The notes under the pieces are model-generated. The model was not told the DNA's origin, ran no database searches, and was given only the letters and a program-made list of their open reading frames with translations. Both the position numbers and the translations under genes were made by a program. Positions 1 through 9,751 of a stretch of 64,000 nucleotides of DNA are shown here, piece after piece; within the stretch, counting starts at the first letter, position 1, and each line of letters opens with the position of its first letter. The stretch comes from Pleomorphomonas sp. JP5 (GTDB lineage: Bacteria; Pseudomonadota; Alphaproteobacteria; Rhizobiales; Pleomorphomonadaceae), in contig NZ_JAMDLI010000008.1 of assembly GCF_023721815.1 (NCBI RefSeq), positions 62,001 to 126,000 on the forward strand. The letters are read 5' to 3'.

Positions 1-550
1 TCGAAATCGAGGAGGCATTTCGGCCTCCGATCCGACCCGCAAGAGCCAGGGACCGAAGGCGTCGTACTCCCGAAGGTCCTCGGCATCGGCGCCAACCCGG
101 CTCCAGGCCGGGCGCTGCGGCGAACGTCCTCTAAAAAGTCCGAACACCCTTGCTCCCCCTTGCTGCTCGCATGCAGCCATTGATACGACGCCAACCTCCC
201 GTCGTGGTCATCAGAGGCGGCGATACCTCAGGGCCAATCGACCCGCAGCCTGGACTCGGTCGACGAACGCTCCCCGATGATCGAGCGCGGGACACGTACG
301 GCCCGGATCCGTTTCAGGATCGCCTTGGGTCGATGATCGCCGCCTTCGACTTCCGATTGTCAGGCTCGAAGAAGCCTACCACCACGCTCCCTCGGTTTTG
401 AAGCGACACTTTCGCCCTCCCCGCTCCGTCTGGGTCGCGGTTCCCGATTGCTATCTCTGCCAACGTTTCAAATCCACAAAAATCAGCCGGAGAGCAAACC
501 GGGCTCATCGCGCTCGCGAAAGCGGGGCCAAGCGACCGTCCCTATCTGCC

Positions 551-564
551 TGAAAGCGCTTTAA
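551..564. promoter_or_regulatory. LacI-family operator-like palindrome
   Basis: TGAAAGCGCTTTAA is a 14-bp near-palindrome centred on CG (6 of 7 positions symmetric), the pattern typical of LacI/GalR-family operators. It lies about 250 bp from a second such site (800-813), a spacing that would permit looping between two operators flanking the regulator's own promoter. No binding data; inferred from sequence pattern. Confidence 0.4.
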
Positions 565-799
565 ATCGGGGCAACCCTGCCGGAAAAATCCACTTTCCCT
601 AAGTACAAACCCAAGGTGAGCTTGCATCTGACCCAGAAATAGGCCTAGACCTTTAGTCGTATCGTTTTCGTTGGCATCGCCAAAGAATGCCGCGTTTTCA
701 ACGAAGCCATGACAGGAGACCGCCGACCTTCCGAAACGACCCCTTGGACATAAGTCGACGTTGCGTCTATTGCTCAACGCACGCTCCTGTGCTACCCCA

Positions 800-813
800 T
801 GGAAACGCTTCCA
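800..813. promoter_or_regulatory. LacI-family operator overlapping regulator start region
   Basis: TGGAAACGCTTCCA is a near-perfect palindrome centred on CG (6 of 7 positions symmetric) and close to the textbook GalR/LacI operator form. It ends 16 bp before the preferred start codon (830) of the LacI-family gene, so it most likely mediates autorepression. Its position is also a reason to reject the longer reading-frame start at 761. Confidence 0.55.
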
Positions 814-829
814 CCACATGTTTGCTCAC

Positions 830-1843
830 ATGCGCCCGACGATCAAGGACATAGCAGAGAGAGCTGGGGTTGGCCTCGGCACCGTCTCACGGGTGCTGAA
901 TGACCATCCGCGCGTTTCCGAAACGACGCGCGCCAAAGTCATGGGCGCGGTTCGCGACCTTAACTATGTCCCTAATCTGGCGGCGCGTGGCCTTTCGATG
1001 GGCAAGACGCAAAGCATCGCCGTCATCGCTCCTTTCTTTACGCGTTCGGTGTTCGTCGAACGTCTCCACGGCATTGAGGAAACGACTTCGGCAAACGGTT
1101 ATGACGTCGTGATCTACAATGTCGACGCAGTCGAGAAGCGGGATCGCTATTTCCGGACCGTCCCGGATCCGCGCCGCGTTGATGGAGTGATCGTCATCTC
1201 TTTGCCGCCAACGCCGCCGGATGTTGCGCGCTTTCAGCGATCGACCGTTCCGGTTGTGTTCGTCGATGTCGGCAATCCGATTTGCGAGCCGTTCGATCGT
1301 ATCGTTATCAACGACGTTGCCGGCGGACGGAAGGCTACCCGCCACCTTATCGATCTCGGACATCGCCGGATCGGCTATATTGGTGACATCCCTCAAGCCG
1401 GCTTCAACTTCACCGCAGGCGAGGACCGCTTCGAAGGCTACCGGCGCGCATTGATCGAGGCGACCATCGAAGTCCGGCCCGAATATCATCTCGATGGCCG
1501 TTTCGGTCGTGAGGTGGCGAGGGACCTCGCCACTCGGCTGCTTGGCCTCAGCGAGCCGCCGACGGCGATCTTCGCCTCGAACGACACCCAGGCCCTGGGC
1601 GTGCTGGAGGCGGCACGCGACCTGGGGCTCGATGTCCCCGGCGATCTGTCGGTGATCGGCTATGACGACATTGAAATGGCCGACTATCTGGGGCTGACGA
1701 CCGTTCGCCAGCTTCTCTTCGAATCCGGGCGTCGCAGCGTCGAAGCCCTTCTCAGGCGAATTGAGGAGCCGGAGAAGGGGCCGTCATGCGACACACTGCC
1801 CGTCGAGCTCATCGTGCGTCGGACGACTGCTCCGCCACGCTGA
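830..1843 (+). CDS. LacI-family transcriptional regulator of the sucrose/alpha-glucoside locus
   Basis: A 337-residue LacI/GalR repressor. The N-terminal helix-turn-helix is clear (IKDIAERAGVGLGTVSRVLN, about residues 5-24), followed by the hinge and a periplasmic-binding-protein-like sensor domain with the typical DLGHRRIGYIGD and FASNDTQALGVLEA segments. The open frame extends up to 761, but the extra 23 residues run over an operator-like palindrome and add nothing homologous, so ATG 830 is preferred. It lies 90 bp upstream of the binding-protein gene on the same strand, as aglR does in rhizobial alpha-glucoside operons. It probably represses the transporter and sucrose phosphorylase genes; the effector is not evident. 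Confidence 0.88.
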   Translation: MRPTIKDIAERAGVGLGTVSRVLNDHPRVSETTRAKVMGAVRDLNYVPNLAARGLSMGKTQSIAVIAPFFTRSVFVERLHGIEETTSANGYDVVIYNVDAVEKRDRYFRTVPDPRRVDGVIVISLPPTPPDVARFQRSTVPVVFVDVGNPICEPFDRIVINDVAGGRKATRHLIDLGHRRIGYIGDIPQAGFNFTAGEDRFEGYRRALIEATIEVRPEYHLDGRFGREVARDLATRLLGLSEPPTAIFASNDTQALGVLEAARDLGLDVPGDLSVIGYDDIEMADYLGLTTVRQLLFESGRRSVEALLRRIEEPEKGPSCDTLPVELIVRRTTAPPR

Positions 1844-1881
1844 TGACGCCGCCGCTTTCCGTCGAGGGGGAGGCGTCAAGG

Positions 1882-1898
1882 TCGCGCAGGTTGCGCGA
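1882..1898. promoter_or_regulatory. Inverted repeat upstream of the binding-protein gene
   Basis: TCGCGCA-GGT-TGCGCGA, perfect 7-bp arms with a 3-nt spacer, between the regulator stop and the binding-protein start (36-52 bp before its ATG). It could be an operator for the transporter promoter or a weak hairpin after the regulator gene. It does not match the GGAAACG-type sites at 551 and 800, so which protein would bind it is unclear. Confidence 0.35.
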
Positions 1899-1933
1899 TT
1901 GTACTTTAGGAAGACCCGATTTGGGAGGTTTGT

Positions 1934-3259
1934 ATGAAACTGAAATCGCTTAATGCCTGCCTGATGGCGTCGGCTTTCGCCGCTTTCGCCGCTGTCACGG
2001 CCGCCGCGGCTGCCGACAATGTCCCGCCCGAGCTGGCCGACGCCTTCGCCGGCAAGTTCAAGGGCGCCAAGGTCACCGCTTTCGGCCCCTTCACGGCCGG
2101 TGACGAAGTGCGCTTCAACGACACCATCAAGGCGTTCGAGGAAGCCACCGGCATCGACATTCAGTACGAAGGTTCGAAGCAGTTCGAAGCGACGATCGCC
2201 ACGCGGTCCGACGCCGGCAACCCGCCCGACATCGCCGACTTCCCGCAGCCCGGCCTGCTCGCCAACTTCGCCAAGGCCGGCAAGCTGGTCGACCTTTCCG
2301 GCAACAAGGACTACTTCCTGCAGCAGTACATCCCGAGCTGGGTGGACATGGCGACCAAGGAAGGCAAGGACGGCAAGCCCGGCATTTACGGCGTGTGGGA
2401 GCGCGTGAACGTCAAGAGCCTGGTTTGGTATCCGAAGAAGGCCTTCGACGACGCCGGCTACAAGGTGCCGACGACGTGGGCGGAGCTCGAGGCCCTTCAG
2501 GACCAGATCGTCGCCGATGGCGATACGCCTTGGTGCGTGGGCATCGAGTCCGGCGCCGCCACGGGCTGGCCGGCGACCGACTGGCTCGAGGAGTTCATGC
2601 TCCGCACGACCTCGCTCGAGAATTACGACAAGTGGACCGAAGGCAAGCTGCCCTTCGCCTCGCCCGAGGTGAAGCATGCCGCCGAGACCCTCGGCAAGAT
2701 CTGGCTCGACGAGAAGTACGTCTACGGTGGCCGCAAGGGCATCGTGTCGACCAGCTTCGGTGACTCGCCGGTGAACATGTTCACCGACCCGCCGAAGTGC
2801 TGGCTGCACAAGCAGGGCAACTTCATCACCGCCTTCTTCCCGGAGAAGGCCAAGGCCGGTGTGGACTACTCGTTCTTCTACCTGCCGGGTATCGATGAAG
2901 CCTATGGCAAGCCGGTCCTCGTCGGTGGCGACATCTGGGGCGCCTTCAACGACCGTCCGGAAGTCAAGGCCGTCATGCAGTACTTCGCCAAGGCCGAGCA
3001 TCTGAAGGCCTGGCTCGCCGTCGGCGGCGCCATCGCCCCGCAGAAGGACGCCGATCTGGCCTGGTACGAAAACGAAGTCGACAAGGGCGTCGCCGCCATC
3101 CTGGCCGGAGCCACCGCTGTCCGCTTCGACGGTTCGGACCTGATGCCGGGTGAAGTCGGCGCCGGTTCGTTCTGGAAGCAGATGACCGCCTGGGTGTCCG
3201 GGACCACCGACCTCGACACCGCCCTCAAGGACATCGACGCTTCCTGGCCGAAGAAGTAA
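1934..3259 (+). CDS. aglE: ABC transporter periplasmic alpha-glucoside/sucrose-binding protein
   Basis: A 441-residue extracellular solute-binding protein of the family that includes rhizobial AglE. A Sec signal peptide is obvious (MKLK, then an Ala-rich hydrophobic core, likely cleavage after about residue 27 at AAA-ADN). The mature part has the family-1 binding-protein pattern, with NPPDIADFPQPG and a conserved GDSPVNMF region. The start is supported by GGGAGG about 6 bp upstream. It is the first gene of the transporter operon and delivers substrate to the two permeases downstream. Sucrose is the likely substrate because sucrose phosphorylase follows the ATPase; other alpha-glucosides remain possible. 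Confidence 0.9.
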   Translation: MKLKSLNACLMASAFAAFAAVTAAAAADNVPPELADAFAGKFKGAKVTAFGPFTAGDEVRFNDTIKAFEEATGIDIQYEGSKQFEATIATRSDAGNPPDIADFPQPGLLANFAKAGKLVDLSGNKDYFLQQYIPSWVDMATKEGKDGKPGIYGVWERVNVKSLVWYPKKAFDDAGYKVPTTWAELEALQDQIVADGDTPWCVGIESGAATGWPATDWLEEFMLRTTSLENYDKWTEGKLPFASPEVKHAAETLGKIWLDEKYVYGGRKGIVSTSFGDSPVNMFTDPPKCWLHKQGNFITAFFPEKAKAGVDYSFFYLPGIDEAYGKPVLVGGDIWGAFNDRPEVKAVMQYFAKAEHLKAWLAVGGAIAPQKDADLAWYENEVDKGVAAILAGATAVRFDGSDLMPGEVGAGSFWKQMTAWVSGTTDLDTALKDIDASWPKK

Positions 3260-3321
3260 GTCCTCGACTTAATCCGACTGGTCAACGTGGTTGACTTTCG
3301 GTTAAGACTTACGACAAGCGA

Positions 3322-3346
3322 GCCCCCGCTTCAGAAGAGTGGGGGC
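3322..3346 (+). terminator. Intercistronic stem-loop after the binding-protein gene
   Basis: GCCCCCGCT and AGTGGGGGC form a 9-bp stem (one G-T pair) with a 7-nt loop, 62 bp after the aglE stop. No T-tract follows, so it is probably not a full terminator. Hairpins in this place commonly stabilise the upstream message and give the binding protein higher expression than the permeases; that role is inferred from position. Confidence 0.5.
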
Positions 3347-3608
3347 CGCGAACTGAAAAGGCGGGCCGGAACATGTCGATGCTTGTAGAAAGCGTCTTCC
3401 TCCAGACCGACCTTTCACGCGGATCCAACGGGACGAAGCACCGCTTCCCGCCCGAACGGCACTGGCTCGAAGCCGGATGCTTGATGAGGATCCGCCAATC
3501 GGGTCGACGCCGGGTCGGGAAGGCTCGGTCGAAGCACCCGGTTTTTTCAAACGCCGCTGTGCATATGAAAGAGCCGGCCGTCACGGGGTCGCGCTCCGGG
3601 GGACAGAC

Positions 3609-4727
3609 ATGACGCTTCTCAATCCCGACGCGGATGACCACTCCGCCGAACTTGCGCGCGCCCGTCGACGGCGAAATCGCGCGATCCTCACCCTTCTGAG
3701 CGGCATTGTCGCAGCGCTCGTGCTGTTCGAGGGCTTCTTCATCCTGCGCGACAGCCAGGCACCGAAGCTGGTCACCGCCCTGTTCGCCATGGTCTGGGGC
3801 GGAGGCGGCACGGCGATCCTCTATCTGATCGTCAACCAGTTGATCGAGTTCACCTCGTCGAAGTGGCAGAAGCGCCTCACCCCGTTCCTGTTCGTTCTGC
3901 CGGCGATTGCCTTCGTGGTCTATTTCCTGGCTCTGCCGGCCATCCGAACCTTCATCGCCAGCCTGTTCGATCGTGACGGTTCCAGCTTCGTTGGCCTCGC
4001 CAACTACATAACGGTATTCACCGAACCGTTCATGCTGGTCACCTTCCGCAACAACGTATTGTGGATCGTGTTCGGAGCCAGCTTCACCATCATCTTCGGC
4101 CTGCTCGTCGCAGCGCTCGCCGACCGCAGCAAGTTCGAGAACCTTGCCAAGGCCATCATCTTCATGCCGATGGCCATTTCGCTCGTCGGCGCCGGCGTCA
4201 TCTGGAAATTCATCTACGCCGTTCGCGATCCCAGCGACGTTCAGATCGGCCTGCTCAATGCCATCGTCGTCGCCCTTGGCGGCGAACCGCAAGCCTGGGT
4301 CGCCATGCTGCAGCCCTGGAACAACCTGTTCCTGATCGTCATCGTCGTCTGGATGCAGACCGGTTACGCCATGGTGCTGTTCTCGGCCGCCATCAAGTCG
4401 GTGCCGACCGACATCATCGAAGCGGCCCGCGTCGACGGCGCCGGCGAGTTCAAGATCTTCTTCTCGATCATCATTCCGTCGATCATGGGCACCGTCGTCA
4501 CGGTGTCGGCCACGGTCATCATCTTCACGCTGAAGATCTTCGACGTGGTTCTCGTGATGACCGGCGGCCAGTTCGGCACCGACGTCATCGCCACCCAGTT
4601 CTACAACCAGTATTTCGTCAACCGGAACGCCGGTCTGGGCTCGGCCATCGCCATCGTTCTGCTTCTGACCGTCATTCCGGTGATGGTCTACAACCTGCGC
4701 CAGTTCAACAAGAGGGAGACCCTGTGA
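3609..4727 (+). CDS. aglF: ABC transporter permease, alpha-glucoside/sucrose uptake (AglF type)
   Basis: A 372-residue inner-membrane permease of the MalF-type binding-protein-dependent family. Two hydrophobic segments near residues 25-45 and 55-80 precede the conserved permease core, and the cytoplasmic EAA loop that contacts the ATPase is intact (EAARVDGAG at about 271-279, continuing to IIIP). The frame is open back to 3477, but ATG 3609 has a GGGGGA ribosome site and gives the normal AglF N-terminus. Its last base overlaps the start codon of the second permease (TGATG), indicating translational coupling. Confidence 0.9.
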   Translation: MTLLNPDADDHSAELARARRRRNRAILTLLSGIVAALVLFEGFFILRDSQAPKLVTALFAMVWGGGGTAILYLIVNQLIEFTSSKWQKRLTPFLFVLPAIAFVVYFLALPAIRTFIASLFDRDGSSFVGLANYITVFTEPFMLVTFRNNVLWIVFGASFTIIFGLLVAALADRSKFENLAKAIIFMPMAISLVGAGVIWKFIYAVRDPSDVQIGLLNAIVVALGGEPQAWVAMLQPWNNLFLIVIVVWMQTGYAMVLFSAAIKSVPTDIIEAARVDGAGEFKIFFSIIIPSIMGTVVTVSATVIIFTLKIFDVVLVMTGGQFGTDVIATQFYNQYFVNRNAGLGSAIAIVLLLTVIPVMVYNLRQFNKRETL

Positions 4728-5818
4728 TGGCCAAGTCAAAGGGCAACCCCTTCCCCCGCGTCTTCGTCAACACCACGCTGGTGATCATCTGCCTTCTGTG
4801 GCTGATCCCGACGCTCGGCCTGTTCGTTTCGTCCTTCCGCCCGCGCGACGACATCATGTCGTCGGGCTGGTGGACGGTCCTGCCGCACCGCGTGTGGGTG
4901 ACCACCGAGCAGTTCAAGCCCGACCCCTCCATCGATCGCAATGGCGTCATGACCTTCGAGGGCGCCACCGGCACCTTCGAGGAGTTGCGCCAGGGCGTGG
5001 AGTCCTCCGACGGCAAGCGTGTCATCTGGATAGGCAACAAGCGCGCCGGCACCATTCAGGTTCAGGAGCAGAAGTGGAGCGGCCTGCCCGCCACCACGTT
5101 GCAGAACTATCATGACGTGCTGGCCGGCAAGGACGTGACCATCTCTGGCAACGCCGAGGAGGCCGCCCGAAAGGGCGAGGACATGTCCGACGCCTTCATC
5201 AACTCGATGGCCGTCACGTTCCCCGCCGTGGTCATCCCCATCCTGATGGCCGCCTTCGCCGCCTATGGCTTCGCGTGGATGCGCTTCCCCGGCCGCAAGC
5301 TGGTGTTCGCGCTGATGGTGGCGCTTCTCGTGGTACCCTTGCAGATCGCGCTGGTTCCGGTGCTCAGCGACTACGTTCACCTGAAGCTCAACGGCACCTA
5401 CATGTCGGTCTGGCTGGCCCATACCGGCTTTGGCCTGCCGCTCGCGGTGTTCCTGCTCTACAACTACATATCGACGTTACCGCGCGAGATCATGGAGGCG
5501 GCCATCGTCGATGGCGCGTCGCACTTCAAGATCTTCTGGCGGCTGGTCCTGCCTCTGTCAACGCCAGCCCTCGCCTCCTTCGCCATCTTCCAGTTCCTCT
5601 GGGTCTGGAACGACTATCTGGTCGCGTTGATCTTCATCGGCAACGTGCCGGGCGTGCAGGTTCTGACCATGCGGCTTGCCGACATGGTGGGCTCGCGCGG
5701 TTCCGACTGGCATCTGCTCACCGCCGGCGGCTTCATATCGATGCTCTTGCCGCTGATCGTCTTCTTCTCGCTCCAGCGCTACTTCGTCCGCGGCCTTACG
5801 GCCGGCTCGGTGAAGTGA
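4727..5818 (+). CDS. aglG: ABC transporter permease, alpha-glucoside/sucrose uptake (AglG type)
   Basis: A 363-residue MalG-type permease and partner of the preceding gene. The first membrane helix (about 13-33) is followed by a roughly 120-residue hydrophilic, presumably periplasmic insert before helix two. The permease core then follows, with an EAA loop (MEAAIVDGASHFKIF) and the C-terminal FVRGLTAGSVK tail typical of sugar permeases. The frame is open from 4061 but the extra part only mirrors aglF; ATG 4727 overlaps the aglF stop by one base and has AGAGGGAG upstream. It should form the AglF-AglG membrane pore. Confidence 0.9.
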   Translation: MAKSKGNPFPRVFVNTTLVIICLLWLIPTLGLFVSSFRPRDDIMSSGWWTVLPHRVWVTTEQFKPDPSIDRNGVMTFEGATGTFEELRQGVESSDGKRVIWIGNKRAGTIQVQEQKWSGLPATTLQNYHDVLAGKDVTISGNAEEAARKGEDMSDAFINSMAVTFPAVVIPILMAAFAAYGFAWMRFPGRKLVFALMVALLVVPLQIALVPVLSDYVHLKLNGTYMSVWLAHTGFGLPLAVFLLYNYISTLPREIMEAAIVDGASHFKIFWRLVLPLSTPALASFAIFQFLWVWNDYLVALIFIGNVPGVQVLTMRLADMVGSRGSDWHLLTAGGFISMLLPLIVFFSLQRYFVRGLTAGSVK

Positions 5819-5903
5819 GCGACTGAACAAAGGACACCAACCCCGTGCGTGCGGTTCCGGGAAAGCGGAACCCGCCGGGCCTCAGGAAACAAGGGAGTAG
5901 GTT

Positions 5904-7001
<1,098 letters not shown>

Positions 7002-7042
7002 CCTCGCGGACCGTCGCCAACGGCGGCGGCCATGCCAAACAG

Positions 7043-7080
7043 ATCACTTCCGGGACGTCCCGGAAGTGATTTTCGTTTCT
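7043..7080 (+). terminator. Rho-independent terminator between the ATPase and sucrose phosphorylase genes
   Basis: A perfect 28-bp palindrome (7043-7070, arms ATCACTTCCGGGA and TCCCGGAAGTGAT around CG) is followed by TTTCGTTTCT. It ends the transporter transcript or lets only part of it read into the sucrose phosphorylase gene. Because it lies inside the extended open frame beginning at 7032, it argues for the later start at 7173. Confidence 0.75.
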
Positions 7081-7172
7081 CCTCCGGGGATCTCGCCATC
7101 GACCGATCCGGTCCGTATCGCGCGCCGAAGCCCCGGCAATCCAAAACAACGCCGGACGGCTCCCTGGGAGAC

Positions 7173-8642
7173 ATGACCGTGAAGAACCAAGTCCAGCTCA
7201 TCACCTATGTCGACCGGCTGACCGCCGGTGGCTTTTCCGACCTCAAGGCGCTGGTCGACGGGCCCCTCAAGGGCGTCATCGGCGGCGTCCATCCCCTGCC
7301 CTTCTTCGACCCGATCGACGGCGCCGACGCCGGCTTCGACCCGATCGACCATACCCTCGTCGATCCGCGCCTCGGAGACTGGAACGACGTCAAGGCGCTG
7401 TCCGCTTCCGTCGACATCATGGCCGACATGATCGTCAATCACGTCTCGGCCGACGCGCCAGCCTTCAAGGACTTTCTGGCCAAGGGCGAAGCGTCCGAGT
7501 TCGCCGACATGTTTCTTACCTTCGGCAAGGTGTTCCCCAACGGCGCCACCGAGGACGACCTCATCGCCATCTACCGGCCGCGCCCCGGCTTCCCCTTCAA
7601 CAAGATGACCTTCGGCGACGGCTCGAAGCGCCTCATCTGGACCACCTTCACGCCGAAGCAGATTGACATCGATGTCTTCTCCAGGCACGGCGCCGCCTAT
7701 CTCGATGCCATCCTCGCGCGCTTCAAGGAAGGCGGCGTCACGGCCATTCGCCTCGACGCCGCCGGCTATGCCGTCAAGAAGCCGGGGACCAGCTCGTTCA
7801 TGATTCCGGAGACCTACGCCTTCCTCGGCGAGCTGGCCGACAAGGCCAGAGCGCTCGACATGGAGGTGCTGGTCGAGATCCACAGCTACTATCGCGACCA
7901 GATCGAGATCGCCAAAAAGGTCGATCGCGTCTATGACTTTGCGCTGCCGCCGCTGGTGCTGCACGCCCTGTTCACCGGCGAGGCCGGGCCGCTCGGCGAG
8001 TGGCTGAAGATCTCCCCGCGCAACGCCATCACCGTGCTCGACACCCATGACGGCATCGGCGTCATCGACGTCGGCGCTGCCACCGATGGTCGCCCCGGTC
8101 TGCTGGCGCCGGCCGACCTGGACGCGCTGGTCGAGACCATGCACGAGCGCTCCGGCGGAGAGAGCCGGCAGGCCACCGGCGCCGCGGCGTCCAACCTCGA
8201 TCTCTATCAGGTCAACTGCACCTACTATGACGCACTCGGCAAGCGCGACGGCGAGTATCTGATCGCCCGCGCCCTTCAGTTCTTCGCGCCGGGCATCCCG
8301 CAGGTCTACTACGTCGGCCTGCTCGGCGGCGTGAACGACATGGAGCTTCTCCACCGCACCAAGGTCGGCCGGGACATCAACCGCCACTACTACACGCCGG
8401 AGGAAGTCACCGCCTCGCTCGAAAGCCCCATGGTGCGCAAGCTCTGCGATCTCGCCCGCTTCCGCAACAGCCACCCGTCCTTCGATGGTGAGTTCACAGT
8501 CGAGCTGCCGTCAGCCAACCGCCTGGTGCTGAGCTGGACCAAGGGGAACGAGCAGGCGACGCTCGACGTCGACTTCAAAGCGATGACCGCCACTGTCACC
8601 CACAAGGGCGCTGCCGGCAACGGCCAGTTCGCGGTCGGGTAA
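7173..8642 (+). CDS. Sucrose phosphorylase (GH13)
   Basis: A 489-residue enzyme matching the GH13 subfamily 18 sucrose phosphorylases over its whole length. These cleave sucrose with phosphate to alpha-glucose-1-phosphate and fructose. The catalytic nucleophile is Asp195 (IRLDAAGY), the acid/base Glu235 (EIHSYY) and the third carboxylate Asp293 (DTHDG). The family segments VQLITYVDRL, GADAGFDPIDH and TGAAASNLDLYQVN are intact. No signal peptide, so it is cytoplasmic. ATG 7173 has CTGGGAG upstream; the longer frame start at 7032 would read through the preceding terminator. It takes the place of the alpha-glucosidase usually found with agl transporters, pointing to sucrose as the imported sugar. 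Confidence 0.92.
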   Translation: MTVKNQVQLITYVDRLTAGGFSDLKALVDGPLKGVIGGVHPLPFFDPIDGADAGFDPIDHTLVDPRLGDWNDVKALSASVDIMADMIVNHVSADAPAFKDFLAKGEASEFADMFLTFGKVFPNGATEDDLIAIYRPRPGFPFNKMTFGDGSKRLIWTTFTPKQIDIDVFSRHGAAYLDAILARFKEGGVTAIRLDAAGYAVKKPGTSSFMIPETYAFLGELADKARALDMEVLVEIHSYYRDQIEIAKKVDRVYDFALPPLVLHALFTGEAGPLGEWLKISPRNAITVLDTHDGIGVIDVGAATDGRPGLLAPADLDALVETMHERSGGESRQATGAAASNLDLYQVNCTYYDALGKRDGEYLIARALQFFAPGIPQVYYVGLLGGVNDMELLHRTKVGRDINRHYYTPEEVTASLESPMVRKLCDLARFRNSHPSFDGEFTVELPSANRLVLSWTKGNEQATLDVDFKAMTATVTHKGAAGNGQFAVG

Positions 8643-8675
8643 AACCACGTCGGGCAGCGAAGCTCGAAGTTCCGC

Positions 8676-8720
8676 GCAGCGGGCGGCCCATCAAGCGGGC
8701 CATCCGCTGCGTTTTCGTTC
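8676..8720 (+). terminator. Rho-independent terminator after sucrose phosphorylase
   Basis: CGCAGCGG (8676-8683) pairs with CCGCTGCG (8705-8712), and an inner GGCCC pairs with GGGCC around ATCAAGC; TTTTCGTT follows. It separates the sucrose locus from the convergent regulator gene and touches that gene's stop region. Confidence 0.75.
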
Positions 8721-9426
8721 AGGCCTCACTCTCGCTCGCGCCGTTCATCCGGTTGAGATAGCGGTAAATCGTCGTCTGCGAACAGCCGAGCTTGTCGGCG
8801 ACGTACTTGACCGCACCCTTCATCATGAAGATGCCCTTGGCGTTGAGAATCTCGACCAGGGCCAGCTTGTCGCGGTGGCTCAGTCGATCACCATTGGCTT
8901 CACGGGAGCGCAGTTCCTCGTCGAGCAGGTGGTCGGTGAGCTCGGTCAATGAGTTGGGGAAGCTCTCGCTGTTCTCGGTCGGCGGCGGCGTTGCCTGTAC
9001 GGCCGCCGCTTCCTCATTGTAGGCGAAGTTCGTCTCGACGAAGATGTCGGGGTGGCGCAACTTCAGGATACGATCGGACAGCTCTCGGTAACGGCTGTCG
9101 TCGAAGTTGATGCAGAGCATGCCGACAAGGCGCCCCTCCTCGTCCTTGACGAAAAACGTCGACGATCTCAGCAGCTTGGTACCGGCGACGCCGACATAGT
9201 TGAGGCGATAGTCCTGCGTCTCGTAAGAGTGATTGATGATCGACTGCAAGGCCACCGAGGTCAGCGGCGCCCCGATCGTGCGTCCGCTGACGTGACCGTT
9301 TGCGATGGCGATGATGGACTTGTCGGCGTCGCCGAGATCATGCAGCACCACTTCATAGTCCGGCCCGAGGACAGCCCCCAGAAACTCCGTCAGCTTCATG
9401 TAGCGCAAGATCCAACCACCCGGCAT
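8719..9426 (-). CDS. YheO-type PAS/helix-turn-helix transcriptional regulator
   Basis: A 235-residue regulator. The N-terminal half has the YheO-like PAS fold (YEVVLHDLGDADKSIIAIAN, then DEEGRLVGMLCINFD), and the C-terminal helix-turn-helix is clear (YVADKLGCSQTTIYRYLNRM). An open frame extends to 9639, but ATG 9426 follows GGGAGG and starts where family members start. It is divergent from the tryptophanase gene with a 414-bp intergenic region between them, so it is the natural candidate regulator of tryptophan degradation. The ligand is unknown; members of this family sit beside varied catabolic genes. Confidence 0.82.
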   Translation of the reverse strand: MPGGWILRYMKLTEFLGAVLGPDYEVVLHDLGDADKSIIAIANGHVSGRTIGAPLTSVALQSIINHSYETQDYRLNYVGVAGTKLLRSSTFFVKDEEGRLVGMLCINFDDSRYRELSDRILKLRHPDIFVETNFAYNEEAAAVQATPPPTENSESFPNSLTELTDHLLDEELRSREANGDRLSHRDKLALVEILNAKGIFMMKGAVKYVADKLGCSQTTIYRYLNRMNGASESEA

Positions 9427-9722
9427 CGGCACGCCTCCCTTCCGGACTCCTTGCGACTTTCTCGCCTGACTTGCGGTGGTCGCATCGGTTTTGTCAATCC
9501 GGGTTCGCGGCCGGATAGGGCGCGCCGATTCCTCGTACATTTCCTGTAAGTCTCCGCTCACGACGCAATTGTTGGCATGTTTGGGCCAACGAAACGCAAC
9601 ACAATTTCCATCACTCGCGCTAATTGCAAAAATATCCACACATCTGCTCCGAAAAATCAGAGAAAACCCTACCGTAGTGTAAATTAATTGACACTTTTGC
9701 CGGGCAATGCCACAAATATGAA

Positions 9723-9751
9723 CACATGAGCACTGGAATCCCGCTCATGTG
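9723..9751. promoter_or_regulatory. Inverted repeat upstream of tryptophanase
   Basis: CACATGAGC (9723-9731) and GCTCATGTG (9743-9751) are perfect 9-bp arms 11 nt apart, about 20 bp centre to centre, i.e. two helical turns. They lie 90-118 bp before the tryptophanase start in the divergent intergenic region. Best read as an operator for a dimeric regulator, possibly the neighbouring YheO-type protein. A leader hairpin is the alternative. The rest of this intergenic stretch is AT-rich, and a possible TTGACA -35 element lies near 9690. Confidence 0.5.

Larger units (their letters stand above)
1..829. other. Gene-poor stretch upstream of the LacI regulator
   Basis: No convincing coding region is visible. 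Short open frames on both strands (for example 150-401 plus and 505-819 minus) lack a Shine-Dalgarno sequence and resemble no family I recognise. A small inverted repeat (GGAGGC/GCCTCC) sits near position 12-30 and may be the tail of a gene outside the window. The only element I can support is the LacI-type palindrome at 551-564, listed separately. Confidence 0.5.

Noticed and set aside
505-819. 104-residue ORF on the minus strand near the window start
   Set aside because: Unlike any family I know, and it overlaps the LacI promoter and both operator-like sites.
761-829. N-terminal extension of the LacI regulator
   Set aside because: It runs over an operator-like palindrome and the added residues do not resemble LacI N-termini.
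7032-7172. N-terminal extension of sucrose phosphorylase
   Set aside because: It contains a perfect terminator palindrome and lacks homology; ATG 7173 matches the family start and has a ribosome site.
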